64,000 bases of DNA, taken from Hygrophila difformis (taxonomy: Eukaryota; Streptophyta; Magnoliopsida; Lamiales; Acanthaceae). The position numbers and the translations under genes were made by a program. How positions within the stretch are numbered: the stretch's first letter is position 1; each line of letters starts with the position of its first letter. Of the stretch, positions 35,801 to 46,373 are shown in pieces. Below the pieces are notes generated by a model. The model was not told the DNA's origin. It saw only the letters and a list, made by a program, of their open reading frames with translations, and ran no database searches. The stretch lies in NCBI GenBank assembly GCA_030278955.1, contig JAOANR010000003.1, positions 62,324,195 to 62,388,194 on the forward strand. The letters are read 5' to 3'.

Positions 35801-37886
35801 TATCAGGCCTAAAACACTCATGACTCCATACGAATTATGGAAGGGTAAAAAGACCTCAATATCATATTTTCACATCTTTGGTTGCAAGTGTTTTGTGCTT
35901 AATGACAGGGAACACACCGGGAAGTTCAAAGAGAAAAGTGACGAGGGCATCTTTGTTGGGTACTCAACATCTAGCAAGGCTTTTCGAGTATACAACTCCA
36001 GAACCAGGAAGGTAATCGAATCCACAAATGTCATTGTGGAAGATGCGCCCAACAGAGGAACACCAGCTGAATCCCAAGAGGAGGATGCAGAGAAAGACAC
36101 CCAAAGCTCTGGACAAACTCGATCTTTGTCTGGAGACAAGCAGGAAACCAACGCGGAAAGTGATGAGATCCAACCCAGTGTTCAAACACCAGTTGGAACA
36201 CCGTCACAGTCAGAGGTGGCTGCTCCCCAAGTCAGAATCCATCGTAATCACAATCCAGATGATGTAATTGGGGACGTTCTTGAAGATCGGAGAACTCGTG
36301 TAAAGAAGAAGATCGACTATAGAGAGTTTGCAGGATTACATTGCTTCACCTCAAAGATTGAACCCTCAAGAGTTGAAGAAGCTCTGCAAGACGAGAATTG
36401 GATCAATGCCATGCAGGAAGAAGTCGCTCAGTTCAAGAGGAATGAAGTATGGACCTTGGTCGAGCGTCCACAGAACATCAACGTCATTGGAACAAAGTGG
36501 GTTTTCAAGAACAAAAGTGACGAGAATGGGAATGTGATTCGAAACAAAGCTAGGCTCGTAGCCCAAGGGTACACCCAAGTGGAAGGAATAGACTACAGTG
36601 AGACCTTTGCACCCGTAGCAAGACTCGAAGCTGTGAGACTACTCCTTGCCATTGCATGTTCGATGGGCTTCAAACTCTATCAGATGGACGTGAAGAGCGC
36701 CTTTTTAAATGGTTAGTTGAAAGAAGAAGTGTATGTGGAGCAACCCAAGGGCTTCGAAGACGCAGACTTCCCAGACCATGTCTTTCGGCTAAACAAAGCT
36801 CTCTATGGGCTTAAACAAGCTCCTAGGGCATGGTATGAGAGGCTTTCAAAATATCTATTGGAAAATGGATATAGAAGAGGAAGTACAGACAAGACCATGT
36901 TCATCAAAGAAGACTCCAAAGGGATCATTGTGGCTCAAGTCTATGTGGATGACATCGTGTTCGGATCAACCTCCCATGTGCTCAAGGACAAGTTCATCGA
37001 GACTATGGGTAAGGAATTTGAGATGAGTATGGTAGGTGAATTGACATTCTTTCTTGGGATGCAAGTTACTCAGAGGAAGGAAGGTACCTTTCTGAATCAA
37101 TCCAAGTATGCCAAAAGCATTGTCAAGAAGTTTGGGCTGGAGTCCAGTAAACCTGTCCGAACACCGATTGGAACATCTGATAAGCTTCACAAGGATCCTA
37201 CAGGGAAGAGTGTTGATCAAAAGATGTACCGAGGGATCATTGGCAGCCTACTCTACCTTGCAGCTAGCAGACCCGACATCAGCTATGCTGTGGGAGTCTG
37301 TGCTAGGTACCAAGCGGATCCAAAGGAGTCTCATCTAAAGGCAGCAAAGAGAGTGATTCGATACATTGCTGGAACACCTGATTTGGGCATATGGTACTCC
37401 AAAGAATCCAACTTACAGTTGATTGGATACACTGATGCAGATTGGGCTGGCAATGTCGACGATAGAAAAAGCACCACAGGAGGGTGTTTTTATGTTGGAA
37501 CCAACTTGGTGAGCTGGTATAGCAAGAAACAGAACTCTATATCTCTCTCCACGGCAGAAGCGGAGTATATTGCAGCCGGGAGTTGTTGTGCTCAGCTCTT
37601 ATGGATGAGACAAATGATTAGTGACTATGGCATTGATCAAGAAAAGCTAGTGGTTCTCTGCGACAACATGAGTGCGATAAGTATCTCAAGAAATCCAGTG
37701 CAACACAGTCGAACCAAGCACATTGATGTTAGACACCACTTTATCCGAGAACTCGTGGAAGATGAAGTAGTGTCCCTGGAGTATGTTGGAACACAAGAAC
37801 AGAACGCGGACATCTTTACCAAAGCTCTTGATGGGGATCGATTTGAAAAACTGAGGCGGGAACTTGGCCTATGCACCATAGTCTAA
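32889..37886 (+). pseudogene. Copia copy 1 Gag-Pol polyprotein, interrupted by one stop codon
   Basis: The frame starts at the ATG at 32889 ([19 protein letters not shown]) and runs about 1,664 codons, with a single TAG at 36714-36716 just after the RT motif [11 protein letters not shown]. The related copy at 51072 has a Tyr codon there. Order: Gag with a UBN2-like domain; zinc knuckle [14 protein letters not shown] (about residue 302); coiled coil (about 380-515); second knuckle [14 protein letters not shown] (about 573); protease [10 protein letters not shown] (about 645); GAG-pre-integrase [10 protein letters not shown]; integrase D (HMDLIGP), D (RSDHGKEF), E (NGVVERKN); RT with YVDD (36942-36953); RNase H ending in AEAEYIAAGS and [12 protein letters not shown]. 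Everything beyond the stop is open and conserved, so the stop is probably a recent point mutation. It does not have the CARYYA context of tobamovirus-type read-through, so a full product is not expected. Confidence 0.9.
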
Positions 37887-38263
37887 GTTCCAGACAGGAT
37901 CTTGGGGATCTCATTTGTCATCATTAAAACGGCTAAGTTTTTTTCTTGATTTTCTTATATCTTAGCCTATTATTCGAGATCCCATACTTAATTACAATTT
38001 TTTATTGCAGAAAAATACTTCCTCATACCTTGTCAGTTGTTCAACTAAAGAAGGAAGTTTCTTTACATTTTTGGTAACCGACTACCTAGGAGGGATTCTA
38101 TGATGATCTCACGCCTCCACTAATAGGGAAGTTTCCTTTCAAATCTTACCTTCTTTTCAGAAACTTTCCCCCGCGTCTCCCTTCTTCTCTCTTGCACTCG
38201 CTCTAGTATTCTTGTCTCTCAAAGAACACACTACTCCCATACTCTCTCTCTCTCGCAGGAACA
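37887..38263 (+). promoter_or_regulatory. Spacer and putative splice acceptor before the Copia copy 1 third ORF
   Basis: 377 nt separate the Pol stop from the third ORF. The end is strongly pyrimidine-rich (CTCTCTCTCTCTCGCAG) with the AG at 38257-38258, 5 nt before the ATG. This looks like a 3' splice site for a subgenomic mRNA. Confidence 0.5.
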
Positions 38264-40402
38264 ATGGTGACAACAAGGAATAGGAGTTCCAACAGTGAGA
38301 ACGCCCCTCTCCCAGCACGTGGAAGCCCTCGCACCAGAGGAGGAAATCGCGGAGGAAATCGAGGAGGACTGAGTCGCGGAAGGGGTGGACGTGGACGTGG
38401 CCGGAATCCGACTGAAATTACTGCCTCAAATGATGCTCTGACCACCTCTGTCACTCCAGGAGTACCTGTCTCCGACCCCCTCGACATTCGCGTTCAAATG
38501 GCGCACGCAATCGAGGAAACTGCCCCGGGTGGTGCCCTAACTTCAACCCAACTGGCGAACACTCAATCGGAGATTGGAACTGCTCTCTCTCATGGGGAAA
38601 CCGCTCCCAGCACGTCGCCCACATCTCTTGCACCTGTGCCAACCGTCCAAGTGCCTTTATCTACCCTAGCGGATGCGGCATTGCAATCTCAGAACCCTCC
38701 AAAAGGGAAAGGTAAAATGGCTTCTCAGAAAAACTTGGTTTCTGACAATGTTGATGCAGGGAGTTCGAATCCTATATCTGAGCACCTAGATGGCACCCAA
38801 CCTGGCCCTCAATCCGTAACCCCTGCTCCTGGCGCTGGCGCGCAAACGCCCACTAGTGCTTCTGGTGAAACAGTCAATGTGCCAGGTCATGTTCCGAAGG
38901 TAGCTATTAAGAATGCTGGTGGTGGGTCTCCAGGGAGTTCCGATGACGTCTCTGAACACACTTCAGAGTCCACCGAATTATCTGATGAATCAGACAAGAA
39001 CGTGGAGATCAATCCAGATGATGAAGAATCCAGTAGAGACTCGGGAGATGAGGAGGTACCAGATGGCAACCGCACTACCATCTCTGCTGAAGAATTTCTT
39101 AGGCGTGAGGGACTCACTGAGGATGAGCTAAGAAGTGAGGATGAAGAGCAAGTTGTTGCTCACACTGAGGCTGGACGTGAGGGGGAGCAATCTTCTTCAT
39201 CGGATGGTGTACCTCTCAGGGCCCTTGCTCGCAAGAAAGCTGCTGACAACAGGGCCAAAAGGAAAGCTGATGACACCCCTTCTACCTCTCAACCTCAGAA
39301 AAAGAAGAAGGCTCCCACTGTTGATGTTGAGGAGGATGATACTCAGGATGAAGATGTTGATGAAATTCCTGAGATTGTGGATACCAATCTAGCCTATAGC
39401 TCCAAGTTCTACTCTCTGCAATCTCAGACATTCTTTGAGACAGTCTTGCGTGAGAGGAAGCTGAAGCCTGAAGTTGCCTTTAAAGGTCCCAAGTGTGATG
39501 AGGTTGGCTGGACAGATTACCTTGAGAAGAGGCGTCTCCTTCGTTGGGCATCCGATCTTCCAGGGAGCAAGCAGTCTGTTGTGAAGATGTTCTATGCAAA
39601 CCTCAGAAAGTCTGTCCTTGTTCCTGGTAGCAGCTGGTTTGGTCGGGTGTTTGTCAAGAGACAGCTTGTCCCTCTCACAGATAAGCTCATTTGTGACTTC
39701 CTTGGTGTTCCACAGTGTGATTTTGACACTGTATTCCGACCTGGAACCCAGTTCAACAATGTCCTGATTGCCAAATTACTGACCAAGGACAAGGAGAAGA
39801 ATATCAAAGGCAGAGGTTTGCGATCAGGCAACCTGACCCAGAGGTTCTTTTTGCTATACAAGTTCATCTCCTCTAATGTGATGCCTACAGCCAACCATTC
39901 AGTTGTCTCAAAGGAGATGTGTCAGTTGCTGTTTGCCATTGATGAGAACAAGAAAGAGATCAACTATGGGAAGCTTGTTCTAAATCAAATGGTTGATATA
40001 GCTGAGAACCTAAAGAATGACAGCTCTACTCTCGTACCCTTTCCTGAGTTGATCTATGGCTATCTGGAGTCTGTTGGCATCGGAGGACATCCCAAGGAGC
40101 TGATGGATACCACCAAGGTGTTCAAATTCACAGCCAAGCTGCAAGACAAGGTCCAGGACATACCAGGCCCGGATGGCCCTCCTATCCCTCAGACGGCTCT
40201 TGACCAAATCAGAGACATGATTGCAGAGCGCCAAGATGCTATAAGGAGAAAGAGAGAAGAGCTAGATGAAGAAGAGAGAGCACTAGCTGAGATGGCCAGA
40301 CTTCTCCCTGAGGTCTGGGACACTGATCCAGAGGATGAGGTGACAGATGCTACTGCAGACTTCTATGCCACCACTGATGAGGATGACTCCTCTCAGGAGT
40401 AA
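38264..40402 (+). CDS. Third ORF of Copia copy 1 (putative plant transposon protein domain)
   Basis: The ORF encodes 712 aa starting MVTTRNRSSNSENAPLPARG. The N-terminal third is Arg/Gly-rich (GGNRGG, GRGGRGRGR) and then Ser/Thr/Pro-rich. Acidic stretches (about 240-290 and 350-365) flank a basic, nuclear-localisation-like RKKAADNRAKRKADD and KKKKA. The C-terminal half (about 370-640) is a globular domain with VGWTDYLEKRRLL, FYANLRKSV, LTQRFFLLYKF, SNVMP.ANHSVV and PELIYGYLESVG. A coiled coil (REELDEEERALAEMARLLPE) and an acidic tail follow. It aligns along the whole domain with 56704-59121 and more weakly with the Gypsy third ORF. In SIRE elements this position is often called envelope-like, but I see no signal peptide or membrane anchor. 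Function is unknown. Confidence 0.85.
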   Translation: MVTTRNRSSNSENAPLPARGSPRTRGGNRGGNRGGLSRGRGGRGRGRNPTEITASNDALTTSVTPGVPVSDPLDIRVQMAHAIEETAPGGALTSTQLANTQSEIGTALSHGETAPSTSPTSLAPVPTVQVPLSTLADAALQSQNPPKGKGKMASQKNLVSDNVDAGSSNPISEHLDGTQPGPQSVTPAPGAGAQTPTSASGETVNVPGHVPKVAIKNAGGGSPGSSDDVSEHTSESTELSDESDKNVEINPDDEESSRDSGDEEVPDGNRTTISAEEFLRREGLTEDELRSEDEEQVVAHTEAGREGEQSSSSDGVPLRALARKKAADNRAKRKADDTPSTSQPQKKKKAPTVDVEEDDTQDEDVDEIPEIVDTNLAYSSKFYSLQSQTFFETVLRERKLKPEVAFKGPKCDEVGWTDYLEKRRLLRWASDLPGSKQSVVKMFYANLRKSVLVPGSSWFGRVFVKRQLVPLTDKLICDFLGVPQCDFDTVFRPGTQFNNVLIAKLLTKDKEKNIKGRGLRSGNLTQRFFLLYKFISSNVMPTANHSVVSKEMCQLLFAIDENKKEINYGKLVLNQMVDIAENLKNDSSTLVPFPELIYGYLESVGIGGHPKELMDTTKVFKFTAKLQDKVQDIPGPDGPPIPQTALDQIRDMIAERQDAIRRKREELDEEERALAEMARLLPEVWDTDPEDEVTDATADFYATTDEDDSSQE

Positions 40403-40772
40403 TTGGCCCTTTTGACATATTGAGATCCAGAGGGGGAGAAAATGTGCGCGTGATCAAAGATGCCTGGCTCTGGTAAGTTGGTTTTTGTTTTTGTTTTTGT
40501 TCGATTGCTATGCTGGAACTCTGTTTTGAACTCCTAGTATTGTTATTCCTGTTGGACTGGTTTATTTGTGGATGCTTTGCTGGCTTTATTGGTTTTGTTG
40601 TACATGCTCCTCTGGACTAGTTTTTCTGATTGTATGGAGCATTAGATAGGATGACTGGTTGTTTTACTATGTATTGGTGGTTGGGACTCTGTGATTTGTT
40701 TTGCTTGTACTGATTCATCATTGGGAGATCTTTGATCTTTTCTGGCTCACATTATGTCAAAAAGGGGGAGAT
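40403..40772 (+). other. 3' non-coding region and polypurine tract of Copia copy 1
   Basis: T/G-rich non-coding DNA ends in the polypurine tract AAAAAGGGGGAGAT (40759-40772) directly before the 3' LTR. Confidence 0.8.
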
Positions 40773-41768
40773 TATTAATACCCATATTTTGAGATAATGT
40801 GTTCCAACCCAATGATGAACACTAGATAGGTTCCCTTCCTCAAGTCTTATCCGCATGGTATCATTGGCAAGAAATTCCCTGCACTAGATAGGTTCCCTTC
40901 CTCAAGTCTTATCCGCATGGTATCATTGGCAAGAAATTCCCTGTGATCGGATAAGGTCGTCTCTGCATGGTAAGGAGAATCTCCCCAACGGTCGTCTGGT
41001 CATCCTCAATATGGGCGTTCTATACAAGGCATACATATCCTACCATCTAAGGGAAGACGTCGGCTATGGAAGGAGGAAGATTTCCTGGATATGATTATCT
41101 CCTTCCATAGCAACAGGATTTCGAATGTCCCTTTAAGAAGGACTGATTACAGTGGACGTGTTACACCTTTTGAGTACTATCCTTCTTATGTTCTAAACGT
41201 GTGAGAAATCCTTTATCAATCTCTTCACCCCATCCGCAAGATTCATCACTTGTGAAAGAGATTGTTACTTGAGTGATTATTTCTGTCATCATACACATTG
41301 AACCCTTGATTGATTTCGACACGTTCGATCAAGGGAAGCACTCAAGTTTGTGTCAACAAGATACTACCCTTCATTGCTACATCAAAGGGAGGATCTTATA
41401 CAGGTTCACTCAAGGGAAACTTGGAGAAGGAGTCTTCAAGGGGTCGAAGCAGAATCGGAGCATTCTCACCAGAAAAGGGAATTTCTGGTACCATCGATCA
41501 TCCGCTTGGGTGTTGGAGTAAAAGGTTACTGGTTCACTATTGTTCGTGTTGTAACGTGGTGTTCGAATACATAGTGGAACACTCCTGGATTGGTATCCCC
41601 CAGACGTAGGCCTTGGGCCGAACTGGGTCAACAACTCTCTGTTTGTTCTTGTTTCTTTACTGCACTTATTTACCTCTGAGCACTAACCTACTAACAAGTC
41701 TTTTAAGTGTGTGATTGAACAAACAGTTGTGGTTAAGGTTTTTAATATTGACGTATAAGGGACCAACA
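40773..41768 (+). repeat. 3' LTR of Copia copy 1, with 62-bp tandem duplication
   Basis: It is 996 bp, 62 bp longer than the 5' LTR. The segment containing ACTAGATAGGTTCCCTTCCT and ending AAGAAATTCCCT is repeated in tandem (about 40828-40950). The LTR begins TATTAATACC where the 5' LTR has TGTTAATACC, so the canonical TG is lost. I count about eight substitutions against the 5' LTR. Confidence 0.9.
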
Positions 41769-41912
41769 ATATATTAAAAAATTAGTAAAATAATGATGTA
41801 GATTTATTTAACCCTAATAGTAGCACGGGACTCAATAATAACAGGTATATTAAATGTCATCTACTCACAGAGGGAATAATGATGTGCTTGTGAAAAGTGA
41901 AAAAAAATACTA

Positions 41913-42638
41913 CTCCCTCCATTCCTTATTAGTTGTCTTTTTAGCAATAAGAAAGTATTCCTAAATTTTTTTTTTTGAGAGGTAGTTGTTATTATTCCAT
42001 AGGGTAAGAACCAAACAAAGTTTAAGGAGTACATAACCAGCAACAATATAAAACCCCTAAACTCACTATGCCAAGCATGCTTGAGGCTAGAAATTTACAG
42101 CCCATCCAAAGATATGTTCGACACCCTCTTAGACTACCAGCAACACTAGTGACATAAAACAGCAACAATCGCACAAAATGGTAGTAGCAGCAGCGTTCAT
42201 GTGGCCCTCATCACATGCCCCAAACTGACTAAGATTGATCCTTTGGCAGGCGCAATAGTGAGTCCAGTGGCCCTCATCCCATGCTAAGCATCAGCATAAT
42301 GATCCATAACCATACAAACGACATCACATCAACGACGTTCTCTGAAATCAGGAACACTCTCCAGTTGAAACACGCTCAAGAATGTGTCTCGATTGCAATC
42401 CCCTACACTTGTTTCAAACATCACACTTGTTTCAAAAAAGTATTCCTAAATAGTTGTCACTTTACACATTTATATCACATTTTTCCAATACTACCCTTCT
42501 ACTACCACCAATGTTAAACTTAGAAGAAATCAAACCCTCATAAAGGAGGGGCAAAAGTGTCAAAAGATAAGGTAATGATTGCTTTCCTTGGTTTGTGGAA
42601 TTTGATCCCAGACGGCATGTATAAAGGAATGGAGGGAG
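41913..42638. mobile_element. Stowaway MITE split by a nested L1 tail
   Basis: The ends CTCCCTCCATTCCTTATT and AAGGAATGGAGGGAG are inverted and flanked by TA. The 726-bp length, against the usual 250 or so, is explained by the insertion at 41967-42436. Confidence 0.75.
41967..42436 (-). mobile_element. 5'-truncated L1-type LINE (or retroposed transcript)
   Basis: About 470 bp is bounded by a perfect 15-bp target-site duplication AAAGTATTCCTAAAT (41952-41966 and 42437-42451). On the minus strand it ends TTCTTACCCTATGGAATAAT and then a poly-A tail (T run on the plus strand at about 41966-41976). These are hallmarks of target-primed reverse transcription. There is no coding capacity. Confidence 0.7.
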
Positions 42639-44178
42639 TACTTCCTTTGGGTTTTGGAAATAGATTCCCGAGACAATGGCTTTAGTTGTGATTTTTTCTC
42701 TCACATCTCTTTTAAAGAATCAAGTGGGGGTTGTGTGCCTTTTTTTTTTACTTGACATTCATTACATGTGAGAAGCATTGTTAGCTGTTTTGTCCTTACT
42801 TGACATAAATAAAAATCATTTTCAAATCTTACAAAACAATAAAAATTAGGAAAGTACACCTTCATACATGACATAATTTCCTATCCAAAACTTCCACAAA
42901 AAAATTTTTATACACACACATTTTTACTTCAAACACACAAAAATGTAAAGGGGCACGGGACTCAATGCCACCAAGTTTATTTTTGAGACTCAATATGCTA
43001 GGAACATGTGGAGGTAGGAACATAAAAAACGATGAGGTTTTGAGTTTTTGGGATTTCCAAGGCAATATAATTATTTCATGAGATAATTTAAATTTTTGAG
43101 ATTTTCAAGAATATAAACTGATGGTAATACAAATAAACACAAAAAATTTGTTTACAACACTAATCGCCTATCCAAAAGAAAAACTGCAAATCACACCATA
43201 ATAAATTTGTTACATAACCTCCAAATCGAAATCTGTGTTGTTTCTTCATCCACAACAAACCCTTGAAAATCAACCCAACCAAAAGAGAAATTTGGGAATG
43301 ATCCTACTTAATACTAATTCCTAAACATCAGTCCGAAACGCACACAAGAAAAACGTTTCGATTTCAGGATGATTAAAAAACTGGAGAGGCGGCAATCGTT
43401 TAATAAGGGCACAAGAAGTTGTTGCTGCCAATCGTCTATTCTTCTTTGGGGCAGGTGGGCATGTCAAAATCCTCTTCAACAAACCCTAAAGGCAAATCGT
43501 CACTAATTACTTTTTGGGTAAAATATCTGAATGCTAATGTAAGCAGCGAGACCAGAAGAAAATGGAAACAACAATGTGAGGTTAAAATGTGGGCATTAGA
43601 GAATTCAAGAGTTTAAAAAAAATCACCTTCTTCGAAATCCTCAATAAAACCATCATCGTCTATGCCTTCTCCTTCATCTTTTCTAAAAGAATGTTGTAAA
43701 ACAGGAACCTGCAAAACAAACACAAAAAACAATGAATAAAATTAGATATTACGGTGGATGATGGATAAATGAGAAAGAACAAATAAATGAAGAATCTGAA
43801 AAATAAGAAAAAAAAATAGAAAGAGATGGAGGAAGATGGAAGCCCGATATGATTGGGATGTGGTGGAAGGTGGTGAATATATATAGGGGGAAATGGAGTA
43901 AATGCTTTGTGGGGTGCATTTTTCATGTCATTTCCATTTTTTTAATTATTGGGAGGAAAATTCAGTGTGTGTGAGAGAAAGTAATAAAAAAATTGGAATA
44001 TGAGGGGGAAAAATTTGGTAGGAAAACTGTGTGTGTGCAAATTTTTATTAGTTTTATCTATAGATAGATAAGGAGTACACTTATTTGGTCAACGTTAATT
44101 AGACTTTTATGAGATTCACATTATTTGTATTCTAAACTATAGTAATAGTGATATTTTTAACTGAGTGAGTGAGTTATA
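42639..44178. other. Repeat-rich intergenic DNA
   Basis: It contains a third copy of the AT-rich repeat family (about 42930-43115), the exon-like fragments at 43430-43707, and A/T-rich filler. I see no intact gene. Confidence 0.6.
43430..43707 (-). pseudogene. Two-exon gene fragment, unidentified
   Basis: On the minus strand a pyrimidine-rich tract plus CAG precedes an open segment (43707 down to about 43628) reading VPVLQHSFRKDEGEGIDDDG and then FIEDFEEG, followed by GTGATT. A second segment (about 43529-43440) reads KVISDDLPLGFVEEDFDMPT and ends at a stop. The two do not join in a common frame with the obvious splice sites, so this looks like a captured or decayed piece of an acidic protein. 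The family is not recognised. Confidence 0.3.
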
Positions 44179-44438
44179 CTCCCTCCGTTTTTTTATAACT
44201 TCTCCATTCCTGCACAGCACGCAATCCAATACACATTTTCAATCACTAATATCTCAAATTATATACAAATAAAAATTATAAAAATTTGATCTACTAAAAC
44301 TACGCGATTAGACGAATCCAACAACATCTTACTTGACTATGTTTTATCTTATATAACTATGCTAAAAAGTTGAATCAAAGTTACTTAATGAATAGTATCT
44401 ACTATGCAAATGGTAAAGTTAAAAAGAAAAGGAGGGAG
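44179..44438. mobile_element. Stowaway MITE
   Basis: A 260-bp AT-rich element with ends CTCCCTCCG.. and ..AAGGAGGGAG, flanked by TA. Confidence 0.8.
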
Positions 44439-44723
44439 TAGTAAATATAAATCTATCATAACTCCAAAATACTATATCTGTGTGGATAAGTGGATTGAGT
44501 AAAATGATATTGGCCAAATTAAACATGTTAAGGTGTGGGAAACCCGTGGCCAAATTAACTTACCAAGAGTCCACATTTCGAGACAAACCCACAATAATGT
44601 CACAGTATAGCCTTACAGACTTAATTTCTCCACCAACATTAGTATTTGTAGAAGACGCCATGCATGTGTTGAAACTTGAAACCATCCCGGATTTAAAATC
44701 GTAGCATCTTTCGAGACAAACTA

Positions 44724-44978
44724 CTCCATCCGTTCCTTTTTAGTTGTCTCTTTCAGTTCAATTTCAATAACCAATGTCTCCATTAATTAACTCATAAATT
44801 TACATTTTTATCCCTCAATTAAACTCATTCTTAATAAATGTCAACAAATAGCATTTATGTAAAGTGAAAGGCAATATAGTAAAAACATGACATAACTACC
44901 TATAACTACCTAAAAATGACAACTATTTTGGAACACTTTTTACTCTTTAAAAAGACAACTAAAAAGGAACGGAGGGAG
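44724..44978. mobile_element. Stowaway MITE, subfamily A
   Basis: A 255-bp element with ends CTCCATCCGTTCCTTTTTAG and CTAAAAAGGAACGGAGGGAG (imperfect), flanked by TA. The element at 45304-45559 is a copy of the same subfamily in inverse orientation. Confidence 0.85.
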
Positions 44979-44994
44979 TATCTATAAATTACTA

Positions 44995-45277
44995 CTTCCT
45001 CCATTCCTTATTAGTTGTCTTTTTAAAAATTGAAAACTATTTCAAAATAGTTATCATTTTACATATTTATCACATTTTTTCATTAATATTGTCCTTCTAC
45101 TCTCATTAATGATTTGCCTAGAATATTGTGCATTATCTCTTATTTTTAAAACTAACCAATCCCTATTTAAATCACTATAATGATGAAGGACAAAAATATA
45201 AATATCTAGAGTAATTATTGAACTTCTTGGTTTGTACAATTTGATCCAAAATGACAATTAAAAAGGAATGGATGGAG
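44995..45277. mobile_element. Stowaway MITE
   Basis: A 283-bp element with ends CTTCCTCCATTCCTTATTAG and AAAAAGGAATGGATGGAG. The left flank is TA and the right flank is TC, so the target duplication is slightly decayed. Confidence 0.75.
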
Positions 45278-45303
45278 TCGTAAGTAGTACTAATAGTATA
45301 TTA

Positions 45304-45559
45304 CTCCCTCCGTTCCTTTTTATTAGTTGTCTTTTTAGAGAGGCAAAAGTGTTCCAAAATAGTTGTTATTTTTAAGTAGTTATAGATAGTTATACTATAT
45401 TTTTACTATATATTGCCCTTCACTTTACATAAATGCTATTTGTTGACATTTATTAAGAATGAATTTAGTTGAAGGGTAAAAATATAAATTTATGAGTTGA
45501 TTAATGCAAACCTTGATTATTGAAATTGAGTTGAAACAACTAAAAAGGAACGGAGCGAG
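45304..45559. mobile_element. Stowaway MITE, subfamily A, inverted
   Basis: A 256-bp element with ends CTCCCTCCGTTCC and GGAACGGAGCGAG, flanked by TA. The interior is the reverse complement of the copy at 44724-44978. Confidence 0.85.
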
Positions 45560-46373
45560 TACAAGCTTAGCTTTATCCACACCTATTTACATTATTGTAC
45601 ACCATTACAAATTAGCCATTCTTTTGTGCGGACTAGAGATTATATATAGGGATCGGTATCACCAAACCGGATTATGAGGTCACTTTAACGGTGGGCTTGT
45701 GTCACTTTGGTCTTCAATTCATCACGTTAGAGGACAATGATGGAGGGTCGGTCCTATTTGGACTTTGTTTGACATCATCATGTTTATTTTGGAATTTGGC
45801 CTTGGATAGGGGCAGGCAGCAATGGATGGCTGCTCCTGGGCCGCCTCATCTATTATTTTGCATCCACCACATTAGAGCATCAACCCCAGTTCACAACACA
45901 GCACAACTAACACATTAGGCATCAATCCACTCCGGTTCTGTTGTCTCCCTCCTCGCACGTAAATTTAGAGGTAGTGATATTGCAGAAGCAAAACTTGTTC
46001 ATATAAAGCCATTAAAAAACAGAAAAATTTAAAATTATGAGACGCATTCATATCTCAAATCTTGTCCTCTTGAATAACATGCACATTCTCAAACTGAAGT
46101 TGGGTAATACAACCAAACATTTTTGTATAAATCAAAGCTGTAACCTTTTCAATGCAAAGTAGCATCCAGTCAAAACTCTTTAATCCACTCAAAACTCACA
46201 TCACCCCCCATTTAAGCCAAGTTCAGCCAGCTATAGAAAAATTTGGGAGTAGAAGAAACAAGAGAACAAAAAGAACATCCAGCTATAAATGAATCATGAT
46301 CTTATTGAACATTTGATTGTTGCAAAGGCCGGCCCTGTCATTTCAATGTTTCGTACCCCATGCTGCTACTTGT
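45560..46373. other. HOP downstream flank
   Basis: No gene is visible in this interval. The part nearest the HOP stop codon (about 46020-46373) is presumably its 3' untranslated region, although no clear polyadenylation signal decides its end. Confidence 0.5.

Larger units (their letters stand above)
31908..41768 (+). mobile_element. SIRE/Maximus-type Copia retrotransposon, copy 1
   Basis: The element is 9,861 bp, flanked by the 5-bp target duplication ATATA (31903-31907, 41769-41773). Order: 5' LTR, primer-binding site, Gag-Pol with integrase before RT (Copia order), a third ORF, polypurine tract, 3' LTR. A long Gag with two zinc knuckles and a coiled coil, plus the third ORF, places it in the SIRE/Maximus branch. 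One in-frame stop lies in RT. The LTRs differ by about eight substitutions and a 62-bp duplication, so it is older than the Gypsy insertion. Confidence 0.95.

Noticed and set aside
36714..36716. Programmed read-through stop in Copia copy 1
   Set aside because: It falls inside RT and not at a gene boundary, the related copy has a sense codon there, and the CARYYA context is absent.
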